Part shown: in pieces, positions 13,040-21,004 of the stretch
How the letters are laid out: every line of letters begins with the position of its first letter
How positions within the stretch are numbered: position 1 is the stretch's first letter
NCBI RefSeq assembly: GCF_002214505.1
Contig: NZ_CP015103.1
Location: forward strand, 620,001-684,000
From: Thermococcus siculi
Lineage (GTDB): Archaea; Methanobacteriota_B; Thermococci; Thermococcales; Thermococcaceae
Reading direction: 5' to 3'
Length of the DNA stretch: 64,000 nucleotides
Notes under the pieces: model-generated
Databases searched by the model: none
Told to the model about the DNA's origin: nothing
The model's input: the letters and a program-made list of their open reading frames with translations, nothing else
Made by a program: the position numbers and the translations under genes

Positions 13040-13084
13040 TATCACTACTGATGAGTAAACTTTGGCAAGTGAAACTTAAAAAGT
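13040..13084 (-). promoter_or_regulatory. GH13 promoter with partial glycolytic-motif operator
   Basis: In the 72-base divergent gap the minus strand carries a CTTTTTAAG box (about 13083-13075). About 25 bases downstream is a site with one perfect TATCAC half (13040-13045), a 5-base spacer and a weak second half. Overall 9 of 12 motif positions match. Placement overlaps the predicted transcription start, as at malE. Confidence 0.45.
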
Positions 13085-13097
13085 TGGAGGTCTCGGT

Positions 13098-14123
13098 ATG
13101 CACGAGGAAGAAATCGTTGAGAAGCTTCAGAAGCTCGGCCTTACGAAGTACGAGAGCCTCGCCTACATAACGCTCCTCAAACTCGGCCCCAGCAAGGCGA
13201 CCGACATCACAAAGGAGAGCGGGATTCCCCACACGAGGGTTTACGACGTTCTCAGCTCCCTCCACAGGAAGGGCTTCGTTGATGTGATGCAGGGTTCTCC
13301 GAGGCTGTACAAGCCCGTCAACCCGGAGGTCGTTCTGGAGAAGATAAAGGAAGACTTCATCGAGGACATCGAGAACCTCAAGGTGGCATTCCTCGACCTC
13401 TACCGCGAGGTTCACGGGGAGGATTTGCCGGAGATATGGACGATACAGGGCTTTGACAACACGGTCGAGCGCGCCGAGTACGTTATAAGGACCGCCAAGC
13501 ACGAGGTTCTCATCAACACTCCCTTTGAGTTCCTCAAGCTCCTCAAGAGCGAGATCCGCGCCAGGAAGGACGTCCTCTTCGTCATAATAAGCAACTTCGA
13601 GGACGAGATACCCGACTGGCTGAGGGGGAACAACATAATCCTGGCCAGGACAGGCGGTGCCCCCTGGCTCATGGCGAGCTGGATAATCGGCGACATCGAC
13701 TACGCGCTCTTCTTCGGCGCTCTTCCAAAGGACAGGAGGCGGGAGAAGTTCTACTCCTTCTGGGCCAAGAGTCCCAAGATAATCCAGAACTACATGCACT
13801 GGTTCTACACCATCTACTTCGACAACAGCGAGGTCATAAAGCCGCTCAACTACGAGAAGCTCTCCAAACCGCTCTCCCTCGTTAACATAAGGACTCTGAT
13901 CACGGTTCTCAAAGCCGCGGGGCTGCCCCGGAGGGCCGAAATAGTCGGCAGGATGGTCGACACGAAGGAGCCGGTCACCCTCGACGGAAGAATCGTGGAG
14001 TACGAGTACACTCCCCTCACCGCCAACATAACCTTCCGCTACAACGGCAGCGAGCTTAAGGTCGGCGGCATAGGCAGCTACTTCGAGGACGTCGAGGGAG
14101 AGAAGTTCATCCTCCTCGACTGA
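13098..14123 (+). CDS. TrmB-family transcription regulator (Tgr/TrmBL1-like)
   Basis: 341 residues. The N-terminal winged helix-turn-helix (about 5-75, LTKYESLAYITLLKLGPSKA...SGIPHTRVYDVLSSL) is the TrmB DNA-binding domain. A short coiled region follows, then a sugar-binding C-terminal domain of TrmB_C type (about 110-340). GGAGGT lies before the ATG. In Thermococcales this regulator binds TATCAC-N5-GTGATA, represses glycolytic and maltodextrin genes, activates gluconeogenic genes and is released by maltotriose/maltose. Its position beside malEFG-apu-malK and GH13 matches the Tgr locus of Thermococcus kodakarensis as I remember it. Confidence 0.9.
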   Translation: MHEEEIVEKLQKLGLTKYESLAYITLLKLGPSKATDITKESGIPHTRVYDVLSSLHRKGFVDVMQGSPRLYKPVNPEVVLEKIKEDFIEDIENLKVAFLDLYREVHGEDLPEIWTIQGFDNTVERAEYVIRTAKHEVLINTPFEFLKLLKSEIRARKDVLFVIISNFEDEIPDWLRGNNIILARTGGAPWLMASWIIGDIDYALFFGALPKDRRREKFYSFWAKSPKIIQNYMHWFYTIYFDNSEVIKPLNYEKLSKPLSLVNIRTLITVLKAAGLPRRAEIVGRMVDTKEPVTLDGRIVEYEYTPLTANITFRYNGSELKVGGIGSYFEDVEGEKFILLD

Positions 14124-14171
14124 GCTTTCTTTTCTTCCAATCCACGTTTAACTCCAAGGCGGGTGATCGAG

Positions 14172-15524
14172 ATGAAGGTTCTTATTCTGGGCTTCGAGTA
14201 CCTCCCGGTGAAGGTCGGGGGCCTCGCAGAGGCCATAACGAGCATAGCCGAGGGACTGGCCGAACTCGGCCACGAGGTCGTCGTTCTAACCCCCGACCAC
14301 GGAAGAAACCTCGGGGAACCCGTGAGGACGTTTAAGGTGGCCTCTTTCGGGGAGGACGTGAAGATCGAAGTGAGAAAACGCGAGCAGAATGGTGTAACCG
14401 TTTACTCCCTCGCCGGGGGTTTACTCAGCGAACCCGACGTCTATGGCCCCGACTGGGACGGCCTGCTGAGAAAAACGGTGCTCTTCGGCAAGGCGAGCGC
14501 CGGGCTTCTGAACAATCTCATATGTGAATTCAAGCCCGACGTCGTTCACGCCCACGACTGGCACACGGTCTTTGCCCTGGGTCTTTTGAAGAAGTACTTC
14601 GGGATAAGGAGTGTTTTCACCATTCACAGGCTCAACAAGGCAAAGGTTCCCGCGGAGTACTTCCACGAGGCGAATCTCAGCGAGCTCGCCCCCTATCCCG
14701 ACCTCGACCCCGAGCATACTGGCGCCTACATAGCGGACATGGTGACCACCGTCAGCAGGAGCTATCTCTGGGAGGAGTGGGACTTCTTTGGGCACTTTGG
14801 GGGCAAAGTTACCCACGTCTTCAACGGTATCGACTGCTCCTTCTGGAACGAGGAACTCATAGAAAACAGGAACCTGCCGAGAAATGAGCGCAGAAGGCTC
14901 GTTCTGGAGCGCTTCGGACTCTCCGACGGTAAGACCTTCATGTTCATAGGCCGCTTCGACAGGGCACAGAAGGGCGTTGACACACTTCTCAGGGCGATAG
15001 AGATACTCTCAATGGACCCTGCCTTCGGAGATATGCGCTTCATCATCATAGGGAAGGGCGATCCGGAGCTTGAGAGATGGGCCAAGGCCGTTGAGAACCG
15101 CTTCCCTGAAAACGTCAGGGTCATAACCGAGCTGCTTTCCAGGGAGACCGTCCGCGAGCTTTACGGTTCCGTGGACTTCGTGATAGTTCCGTCGTACTTC
15201 GAGCCGTTCGGACTGGTTCAGCTCGAGGCGATGTGCCTCGGGGCGATTCCCATAGGCAGCGCCGTCGGCGGGATCAGGGACACGGTTGTCGACCTCGATT
15301 CAGATCCGGAGAACGCCACCGGCATGCTCGTGCCCCCGAGGGACGCCTTCGCGCTGGCAAAGGCCATGATACGGGCAAAGAACCTCGACGATTCAACCCT
15401 TGAGAGGCTCAGGGAGAACGGCAGACGGAGGGGAAGGGAGGACTTCACCTGGCGGAAGGCGTGCGAGAGGTACGTCAGGGCTTACCTCAACGAGGTGGAC
15501 AGGGCGATTTCATTTTTGAGGTAG
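14172..15524 (+). CDS. glgA: Glycogen synthase, GT5
   Basis: 450-residue GT-B glycosyltransferase that elongates alpha-1,4-glucan from ADP- or UDP-glucose. The N-terminal KVGGLAE loop (near residue 17) is the GT5 equivalent of KxGGL; the HAHDW motif lies near 125; and the C-terminal ExxFE nucleotide-binding motif appears as PSYFEPFGLVQLEAM near 343. Start is the ATG behind GGTGAT; a GTG three codons earlier overlaps that site. It follows the regulator by 48 bases on the same strand, and links maltodextrin supply to storage polymer. Confidence 0.9.
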   Translation: MKVLILGFEYLPVKVGGLAEAITSIAEGLAELGHEVVVLTPDHGRNLGEPVRTFKVASFGEDVKIEVRKREQNGVTVYSLAGGLLSEPDVYGPDWDGLLRKTVLFGKASAGLLNNLICEFKPDVVHAHDWHTVFALGLLKKYFGIRSVFTIHRLNKAKVPAEYFHEANLSELAPYPDLDPEHTGAYIADMVTTVSRSYLWEEWDFFGHFGGKVTHVFNGIDCSFWNEELIENRNLPRNERRRLVLERFGLSDGKTFMFIGRFDRAQKGVDTLLRAIEILSMDPAFGDMRFIIIGKGDPELERWAKAVENRFPENVRVITELLSRETVRELYGSVDFVIVPSYFEPFGLVQLEAMCLGAIPIGSAVGGIRDTVVDLDSDPENATGMLVPPRDAFALAKAMIRAKNLDDSTLERLRENGRRRGREDFTWRKACERYVRAYLNEVDRAISFLR

Positions 15525-15531
15525 TTTTCCA

Positions 15532-15537
15532 TTTTTT
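15532..15537 (+). terminator. T-run terminator after glycogen synthase
   Basis: A TTTTTT run 8 bases after the glgA stop, preceded by a T4 run; archaeal RNA polymerase terminates at such runs. It separates the glucan genes from the next promoter. Confidence 0.5.
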
Positions 15538-15570
15538 GTAAACTTTCGTGTAAAGTAATCAAAATCCGAA

Positions 15571-15608
15571 TAGAAAATCTTTAAGAACTTTAGACCGCTA
15601 ATTCTCCT
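15571..15608 (+). promoter_or_regulatory. Promoter of the SBP-like surface protein
   Basis: GAAAATCTTTAAG (15573-15585) matches a BRE/TATA element. The predicted start near 15608 leaves a leader of about 27 bases containing GGGGGTGG before the ATG at 15635. Confidence 0.5.
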
Positions 15609-15634
15609 AAATTACTAATGGGGGTGGCTTAAGT

Positions 15635-18600
15635 ATGAAACGTGGGGTAGGTATGATACTCGCGGTTCTGATGCTGGGGTCTCTACTCTGGATTCCTTCT
15701 TACGGGGCCTCGGAGGGAACTCTCAGATCGGTTCACTATGGTATTGCTTCCCTGGGACTTGCATACTATTCAAGCCCTGAGAAGCTGGCCCCACTCATGA
15801 ATCTGACAAACGAAGAGCTGGGCGAATTGCTTTCCTCAGGAGAATACAAACTCCAGAATCCTGTGATGGTAAACTACGGTAATGAATGGTACAAGATAAA
15901 TCAGCCTCAGGCCATTGAGGGGACAACGTGGGTCATTACCGTTCTGGACATAAATATAAATGAGAACAGCGCGCTCGTGGTGGTCTCCGATTCCATAACC
16001 GGGAAACAGAGCGATCAGACACTGCTTCGCAGGGATGTTCCGGTTGATATCTTTGGAGATGGTTCGATTATTCTCACGCTGAAGGACACCTTCGTGGGAA
16101 TTGATGGTAAACTCCTTGCCTTAATTGAAGCACATTCCAAAGTGAGTATCCTTAGGCTGGTCTCTAAGGATCAGTACTGGGATCTTCAGAAGCTGGGGCT
16201 TACCATGGGGATACTGGATGGTGTCAGGATTTTCCTCGCGGAAGAATGGGAACTCTACCCGGTTAACAAAAACCGTGTATCCGGTATTTATGCCCTCACG
16301 CGTGCGGGCATCGATAACCGCTGGAGCCTCATGAGTGCGAGTACCCCCGATGGCCACCTTAACGTATCATTTCTTACCAGCGATCGGTTGCTCTGGTCCC
16401 CCTGGAATCCCCTGAATTCACTCGATTCGAATTCATACCTCGTATGGAGCCTTGTGAGTGATTCCGGGGGGTACTACGGGTTTGATGGGTTCTATCACCC
16501 CTACCGTTGTACCTGGACAGTGGAGAGGGGTAACTTCGTGGTTCCGAACAACGCGGTTATCTACAACCAGACCCGCGGGTGGATCTCGCCCAATACCGGG
16601 AAGAACGCCACGGTTAAGATTACATACCACTGCGACTTTGGCCAGTGGCACAACGGTATCTCCGGAGGTATGGATGATCTCAAGAACTACATCGCGTTCC
16701 TCTACACATGGGGGTATCGTGATTTCGATGGGGACCCCTACTATGACCAGTTAAGAGATTTCTGGGATGTTCTGCCCCACACCCTTGGGTTCCAGTGGCT
16801 TCAGGATGGCTACGTTGTGTACGGGAACTACACGCATCCAATCGATGACAACGTGACGGCCCAGTATTACCTGTTCTATCCACAGTTTCCGTGGGAACTC
16901 TACTGGGCCATCGGAGAGCTTGTGGCTAACGGACAGGCCTACGGTGTCTCTAACTCCTACTACTTCGTGGACTGGAAAGATGGTGCTCAGCAACTTGACC
17001 TGCTGAACGGAACTCACTGTGGAGACCTTGAGAAGGTGATGAGCGCTATAGCCTCGGGCAACGCCGGGGCTTCGTTCCCGGGCATTAACTGGGGTTCCGC
17101 CGCTTCGCGCCTCAACTCGGACATTGCCTTTTACAGGGCTCACGGCCACTTCGTTATCAGCAACGGCCCATACATCCTAGCCGAATACGTGCCCACCAAG
17201 TACATAAAACTGGAGAAATTCACGGGTTCCAGAACAATCTTCGCAAATTATCCGCACATGCCGCTGACGGGTAACTCGAATGTCATTGAATTCGTTCCAT
17301 CCGGGAATTTTGACAGTGCGGTTCAGGAGATAGCCCGGGGCAACGTGGATATAGGGATGTTTGGCTTCGGATGGTACAGGTTTGAATCCCTCGGAAGTGA
17401 TGCCCTCCAGGCGCTTGAGCTATATCCAAAGACTGTGGGTTCTTTTGACCTAACTGTAAACCCATACCACGATCCAGATAAGGACGCCCCCATAGTTACC
17501 AACGCCAGTGGGGTCTATTTCAACCCGTTTGCAATCAGGGAGGTCCGTTTTGCTTTGAACTACCTCGTAAACAGGAGCTACATTGTTAACAACATCCTGG
17601 GTGGGGTCGGCACTCCAATGCTGGGTGGAATAAGCCAGACGGATCCAGCGTACCCATACATCCCTCCAGTATACCGCTCCCTGGGACTCGTTCCGGACGG
17701 GGATATCGCCTACGCCCTTGCGCTCGTGGAGAGGGGCATGGAAAAGGCCCAACAGGAGGTTGTCAAGTACGGCCACACGCTCGAGAGGAGGGACGATGGC
17801 TTCTGGTATTTTGACGGCCAGCCTGTTGAGGTCAAGTTCATCATCCGTATCGAGGACGAGAGGCACGATATCGGTCTGTACGTGGCGGACTTGCTTGAAA
17901 AGAGAATGGGTTTCAGGGTTAAGCGGCTTTTCTGGGATAGGCTGAAGGCCGGGCAGGTTGTCTTCGGCAAACCGCCCAGCAACTACGAGTGGAACATCTA
18001 CACCGGCGGATGGGGCACCAGCGGCATCGAGGAGATTTATCCTGACGGGATGATTTCTTGGTGGTACTCTTCCAGTGGATACTATCCGTCTGCAGTTGGC
18101 CCCAACCATGAGTCTAACATAACGGTTGAGGCCGCATTGGCCTTTTTGGGGACCCAGTATGGGGACATGGGGACTTATCCCTCGGCGATTCAGAACGCCA
18201 GTAAGGTTTACTTCGTCTTTAACAACCTTGGAACCCCCGATTCGTTCTCGGCAAGCCAGTACATATCCCGCACGGTACCCATCAGCGTCCGTACAGTCTC
18301 AATGCTGGCGGATGAGTTCAACATCACCAGTGCAGGTTCAAGCGATGTGATCGTTTCCGTCGGCGGTCCGCTGGTAAACAGGATAACTGCAAAGTTTGAT
18401 AGCATGGCACTTGTTCACATGGGAATAGAACCTGGAAGGATAAGGATACTCACACCTAACGGGGAGTTCATCTGGAACGTTCCGAAGCCGTGGTGGAACG
18501 TCACCGAGGGCTACTTTGTCATTCAGTTCTTCAATGACAGAACGACAGGAGCTCTTGTGGTGACCATTTACGGTACCGACGCGGATAGCACCGCCGCTGG

Positions 18601-18781
18601 GGCCTATTACTTTATGTCCCAGGTGTATCCTAACATAGACTTCTACAGCGGTCTCAACTACATGGTTGGCCTCTGGCAGGATACAGAAACCGGAGCGGAC
18701 ATCCCACTTCCGGGAGCCGGACAGGGCGACACAAGTGGCTTCAGTGCAGGCGACAGTATAACAATAGTGGCCCAGGGATGA
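15635..18781 (+). CDS. Secreted solute-binding-like protein (family 5 type) with surface-domain modules
   Basis: 1048 residues. Signal peptide 1-24; a module at about 70-170 that is also found in the protease at 30143-33031; a body from about 230 to 820 resembling oligopeptide-binding (SBP_bac_5) proteins, for example RFALNYLVNRSYIVNNILGG near residue 640; and a C-terminal domain (about 845-1048) shared with three other proteins here. No ABC permease or ATPase is nearby, so transport is not supported by context; a surface-displayed binding or structural role is equally possible. Many N-x-S/T sequons. GGTGGC precedes the ATG. Codon use is less G/C-rich than in neighbours. Confidence 0.75.
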   Translation: MKRGVGMILAVLMLGSLLWIPSYGASEGTLRSVHYGIASLGLAYYSSPEKLAPLMNLTNEELGELLSSGEYKLQNPVMVNYGNEWYKINQPQAIEGTTWVITVLDININENSALVVVSDSITGKQSDQTLLRRDVPVDIFGDGSIILTLKDTFVGIDGKLLALIEAHSKVSILRLVSKDQYWDLQKLGLTMGILDGVRIFLAEEWELYPVNKNRVSGIYALTRAGIDNRWSLMSASTPDGHLNVSFLTSDRLLWSPWNPLNSLDSNSYLVWSLVSDSGGYYGFDGFYHPYRCTWTVERGNFVVPNNAVIYNQTRGWISPNTGKNATVKITYHCDFGQWHNGISGGMDDLKNYIAFLYTWGYRDFDGDPYYDQLRDFWDVLPHTLGFQWLQDGYVVYGNYTHPIDDNVTAQYYLFYPQFPWELYWAIGELVANGQAYGVSNSYYFVDWKDGAQQLDLLNGTHCGDLEKVMSAIASGNAGASFPGINWGSAASRLNSDIAFYRAHGHFVISNGPYILAEYVPTKYIKLEKFTGSRTIFANYPHMPLTGNSNVIEFVPSGNFDSAVQEIARGNVDIGMFGFGWYRFESLGSDALQALELYPKTVGSFDLTVNPYHDPDKDAPIVTNASGVYFNPFAIREVRFALNYLVNRSYIVNNILGGVGTPMLGGISQTDPAYPYIPPVYRSLGLVPDGDIAYALALVERGMEKAQQEVVKYGHTLERRDDGFWYFDGQPVEVKFIIRIEDERHDIGLYVADLLEKRMGFRVKRLFWDRLKAGQVVFGKPPSNYEWNIYTGGWGTSGIEEIYPDGMISWWYSSSGYYPSAVGPNHESNITVEAALAFLGTQYGDMGTYPSAIQNASKVYFVFNNLGTPDSFSASQYISRTVPISVRTVSMLADEFNITSAGSSDVIVSVGGPLVNRITAKFDSMALVHMGIEPGRIRILTPNGEFIWNVPKPWWNVTEGYFVIQFFNDRTTGALVVTIYGTDADSTAAGAYYFMSQVYPNIDFYSGLNYMVGLWQDTETGADIPLPGAGQGDTSGFSAGDSITIVAQG

Positions 18782-18793
18782 TTCTCTCCTTAT

Positions 18794-19162
18794 TTATTTC
18801 CACCCGAACTCGGCTAAGAACTTCCTCTTCAACCTTTTTATCGTCCCTGAAACGCCGAGGGTTCTGAAGATCGCCCTTGAACCGTTGATGTTCGTGACCA
18901 GGGTTAGAGCGAACCGCAGCTCCTCGACGTGCTTCCTGTCGACGCGGACTATCCCGGTCTGGCTCTTCTCGTCGAACTTTATGAACCACGTCTTTGCCCT
19001 CGCCGAGCCGAGGGTTCCCAGTGTCGAGAGGCTCGCGTCCCAGATGGCCCTCTTTATCTCGTCCTTCGTGAATGCCCTCTCCCCTATAACCTGGAAGGCT
19101 ATGTAGCGGTGCTTGTCCCTAAGTGTCGGTGGCAGGTACTTCGGCTTCTCCCTCATCTTCAC
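18794..19162 (-). CDS. rnp2: RNase P protein component 2 (Pop5)
   Basis: 122 residues, normal length for archaeal Pop5, a protein subunit of the ribonucleoprotein that removes 5' leaders from pre-tRNAs. The N-terminus [18 protein letters not shown] is the characteristic Pop5 start, and the [17 protein letters not shown] strand-helix is conserved. The basic C-terminus (IKRLKRKFL) fits RNA contact. It converges with the SBP-like gene (12-base gap) and diverges from the radical SAM gene. Confidence 0.93.
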   Translation of the reverse strand: MKMREKPKYLPPTLRDKHRYIAFQVIGERAFTKDEIKRAIWDASLSTLGTLGSARAKTWFIKFDEKSQTGIVRVDRKHVEELRFALTLVTNINGSRAIFRTLGVSGTIKRLKRKFLAEFGWK

Positions 19163-19229
19163 ACCTTCCCGGATTTGGCCACCAACCTTTTTAAGCCATG
19201 CCCCGACTCGGGAACTGGTGAGAGAATTG

Positions 19230-20312
19230 GTGCGAGAGACGCCCTACTTTTCATACGCCGTGAGAGAACTGCCGAAGGGCTGTCAGCTCTGCGTCAGGGG
19301 CGAGAAGCTAGTCCTATTCACTACGGGAGTCTGCCCGAGGGACTGCTTCTACTGTCCGCTCAGCCCCTGGAGAAGGGAGGATGTTGTTTACGCCAACGAG
19401 AGGCCGGTCAAGCGCGTTGACGACATCATCGAGGAAGCTTCTCTGCAGGAGGCAAAGGGTGCGGGAGTTACGGGGGGTGACCCGCTGGCGAGACTCGACA
19501 GGACGGTCGAGTACATAAAACTGCTGAAGGAAAACTTCGGGGAGGACTTCCACGTCCACCTCTACACCACGGGTGCTCTGGCAACGAGGAAGAACCTGGA
19601 GAAGCTCTACGACGCCGGGCTCGACGAGATACGCTTCCACCCCGATCTGTTCAATCCTAACTCCAGGCTCTTCAAGGTTGAAATCGAGAACATGAAGAAT
19701 GCCTTCGACTTCGACTGGGATGTCGGCGGCGAGATTCCCTCGATCCCAGGCCAGTTCGAGGGGATGAAGTGGTACGCCGAGTTCCTGGACAACCTTGGCG
19801 CGAAGTTCCTCAACGTGAATGAGCTGGAGTTCAGTGAGAGCACCCTCAAGACCTTACTGGATAGGGGCTTCCAGCCGGTGAGCGACGAGAGTGCCGCTAT
19901 AAAGGGTTCCCTTGAGCTGGGCCTCAAGCTCCTCGAGTGGGGCGAGGAGAACACTTCCCTGAGCTACCACCTCTGCACTGCCAAGCTGAAGGACGCGGTT
20001 CAGCTCAGGAACCGGCTGAAGAGGATGGCGAAGAAGATGGCGAAGCCCTACATGGAGATAACGGAGGAGGGAACGCTGCGCTTCGGCATTGCCGAGTACG
20101 GGGACTTAGACGAGCTTTACGAGTTCCTCGTTGAAGAGGCGGAAGTTCCGGCCGAGTGGCTCTACGTTAACCGCGAGAAGGGCAGGATAGAGATGCCGGA
20201 GGAGGTCGCGGTTGAGCTTGCCGATGCTGTGGAAGGGGACGTTAAGTTCTTCATCGTCGAGGAGTACCCGACGTGGGACGGGCTTGAGGTGGAGAGGATC
20301 CCTCTGCCGTGA
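19230..20312 (+). CDS. Radical SAM protein
   Basis: About 360 residues. CPRDCFYC (Cys 35, 39, 42) is the CxxxCxxC cluster of radical SAM enzymes, preceded by a further cysteine pair (CQLC, residues 18-21). GGDPLARL is the glycine-rich SAM-binding motif. The C-terminal third looks like a separate domain. Start is GTG 19230 or TTG 19227, both within range of GGTGAG at 19217-19222; the longer frame to 19113 runs antisense into rnp2. Reaction and substrate are unknown; similar proteins are widespread in Thermococcales. Confidence 0.8.
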   Translation: MRETPYFSYAVRELPKGCQLCVRGEKLVLFTTGVCPRDCFYCPLSPWRREDVVYANERPVKRVDDIIEEASLQEAKGAGVTGGDPLARLDRTVEYIKLLKENFGEDFHVHLYTTGALATRKNLEKLYDAGLDEIRFHPDLFNPNSRLFKVEIENMKNAFDFDWDVGGEIPSIPGQFEGMKWYAEFLDNLGAKFLNVNELEFSESTLKTLLDRGFQPVSDESAAIKGSLELGLKLLEWGEENTSLSYHLCTAKLKDAVQLRNRLKRMAKKMAKPYMEITEEGTLRFGIAEYGDLDELYEFLVEEAEVPAEWLYVNREKGRIEMPEEVAVELADAVEGDVKFFIVEEYPTWDGLEVERIPLP

Positions 20313-20313
20313 G

Positions 20314-20326
20314 TTTTTACTTTTTT
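20314..20326 (+). terminator. T-run terminator after radical SAM gene
   Basis: T5 (20314-20318) and T6 (20321-20326) begin one base after the stop codon. Confidence 0.5.
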
Positions 20327-20343
20327 AGTTCTGGTCACAGGGG

Positions 20344-20358
20344 TGTAAGTAACTTACA
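20344..20358. repeat. Perfect 15-base palindrome TGTAAGTAACTTACA
   Basis: Seven-base arms around a central A, in the gap between the radical SAM terminator and the vapB promoter. It could be a regulator site upstream of the TATA element at 20386; no function is proven. Confidence 0.4.
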
Positions 20359-20380
20359 GGGACATAAGCTGGAGGGACTT

Positions 20381-20415
20381 CGAAAGATTTATCTATTTCA
20401 TGCATGCATGCACTT
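20381..20415 (+). promoter_or_regulatory. vapBC promoter with TGCATGCATGCA palindrome
   Basis: CGAAAGATTTATCTA (20381-20395) is a good BRE/TATA element. The self-complementary TGCATGCATGCA at 20401-20412 lies just before the predicted start (about 20415). VapB antitoxins usually autoregulate by binding such palindromes, so it is a candidate operator. The distance to GTG 20420/ATG 20423 implies a leaderless or very short-leader mRNA. Confidence 0.55.
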
Positions 20416-20422
20416 ATAGGTG

Positions 20423-20659
20423 ATGCCCTTGGGCAAAACGATAACCATAGCGGATGATGTCTACTATGAGCTGGTGAAGATGAAGGGGAAGAAGAGCTTT
20501 TCAGAACTCCTCAGGGAGCTGATAGGCAAGAAAAAGAAGGGAAACCTGGACGTGCTCATGATGGCCTTTGGAACGAGAACCCCGGAAGAGCTCGAGGAGC
20601 TTAAGAAAGAGCTCAAGGAGGTCGAAGAATGGATGGACTCCTGGACACCAGCGTGGTGA
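20423..20659 (+). CDS. vapB: VapB-type antitoxin
   Basis: 78 residues with the archaeal VapB pattern: a short N-terminal DNA-binding strand-helix ([29 protein letters not shown]) and an acidic C-terminal helix ([13 protein letters not shown]) that would wrap the toxin. GTG at 20420 directly before the ATG is an alternative start. The end overlaps the start of the VapC frame by 31 bases, the usual layout for translational coupling. With a disrupted toxin it may now act only as a regulator or be in decay. Confidence 0.8.
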   Translation: MPLGKTITIADDVYYELVKMKGKKSFSELLRELIGKKKKGNLDVLMMAFGTRTPEELEELKKELKEVEEWMDSWTPAW

Positions 20660-20999
20660 TAGAGCTCTTTGGGGGAACAAGAAGATCATAGAGGGTCTTT
20701 CCCCCGGTGGGACTTACGCGCTTCCCGTTATGGTCGTTTTTGAACTCTACTGCGGACGTTTGAAGGAGCGGGAAGAGCTAATGCTCGAGATGATGCCAAA
20801 GGTTGAATTCAACGAAGAGGCCGCAAAGATAGCGGGTACGATCTTCAAGGACTTAATGCGAAAGGGCCAAAGACTTCCCTTTAAAGATTTACTCATCGCC
20901 GCAACGGCAATAGCCCACAATTCAGTCCTCTTCACCTGCGATAGGGGATTCGAGCGCTTTAAGGAGTACGGGCTGAAGGTGAAAATTTTGGAAAAATGA
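20629..20999 (+). pseudogene. vapC: VapC PIN-domain toxin, frameshifted at a G5 run
   Basis: ATG at 20629 opens a PIN start ([14 protein letters not shown], with the first catalytic Asp) that hits TAG after about 20 codons. The rest of the PIN domain (YALPVMVVFELYCG with Glu, LPFKDLLIAATA with Asp, FTCDRGFERF with Asp) continues in another frame to 20999. The break is at GGGGG (20671-20675): one more G would restore a complete toxin of about 124 residues with all four acidic residues. So this is either a one-base deletion, a homopolymer sequencing error, or rarely a -1 ribosomal shift. Partner of vapB upstream. Confidence 0.8.
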
Positions 21000-21004
21000 G
21001 GGCC

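Noticed and set aside
13026-13799. N-terminal extension of the GH13 frame to 906 residues
   Set aside because: The extra 258 codons are antisense to the regulator gene, lack domain similarity, and a GTG with a ribosome site lies at 13025 where the family's N-terminus begins.
20568-20628. Upstream extension of the second VapC frame
   Set aside because: Arg/Ser-rich translation of the antitoxin's other frame; the true PIN N-terminus is in the frame starting at 20629.
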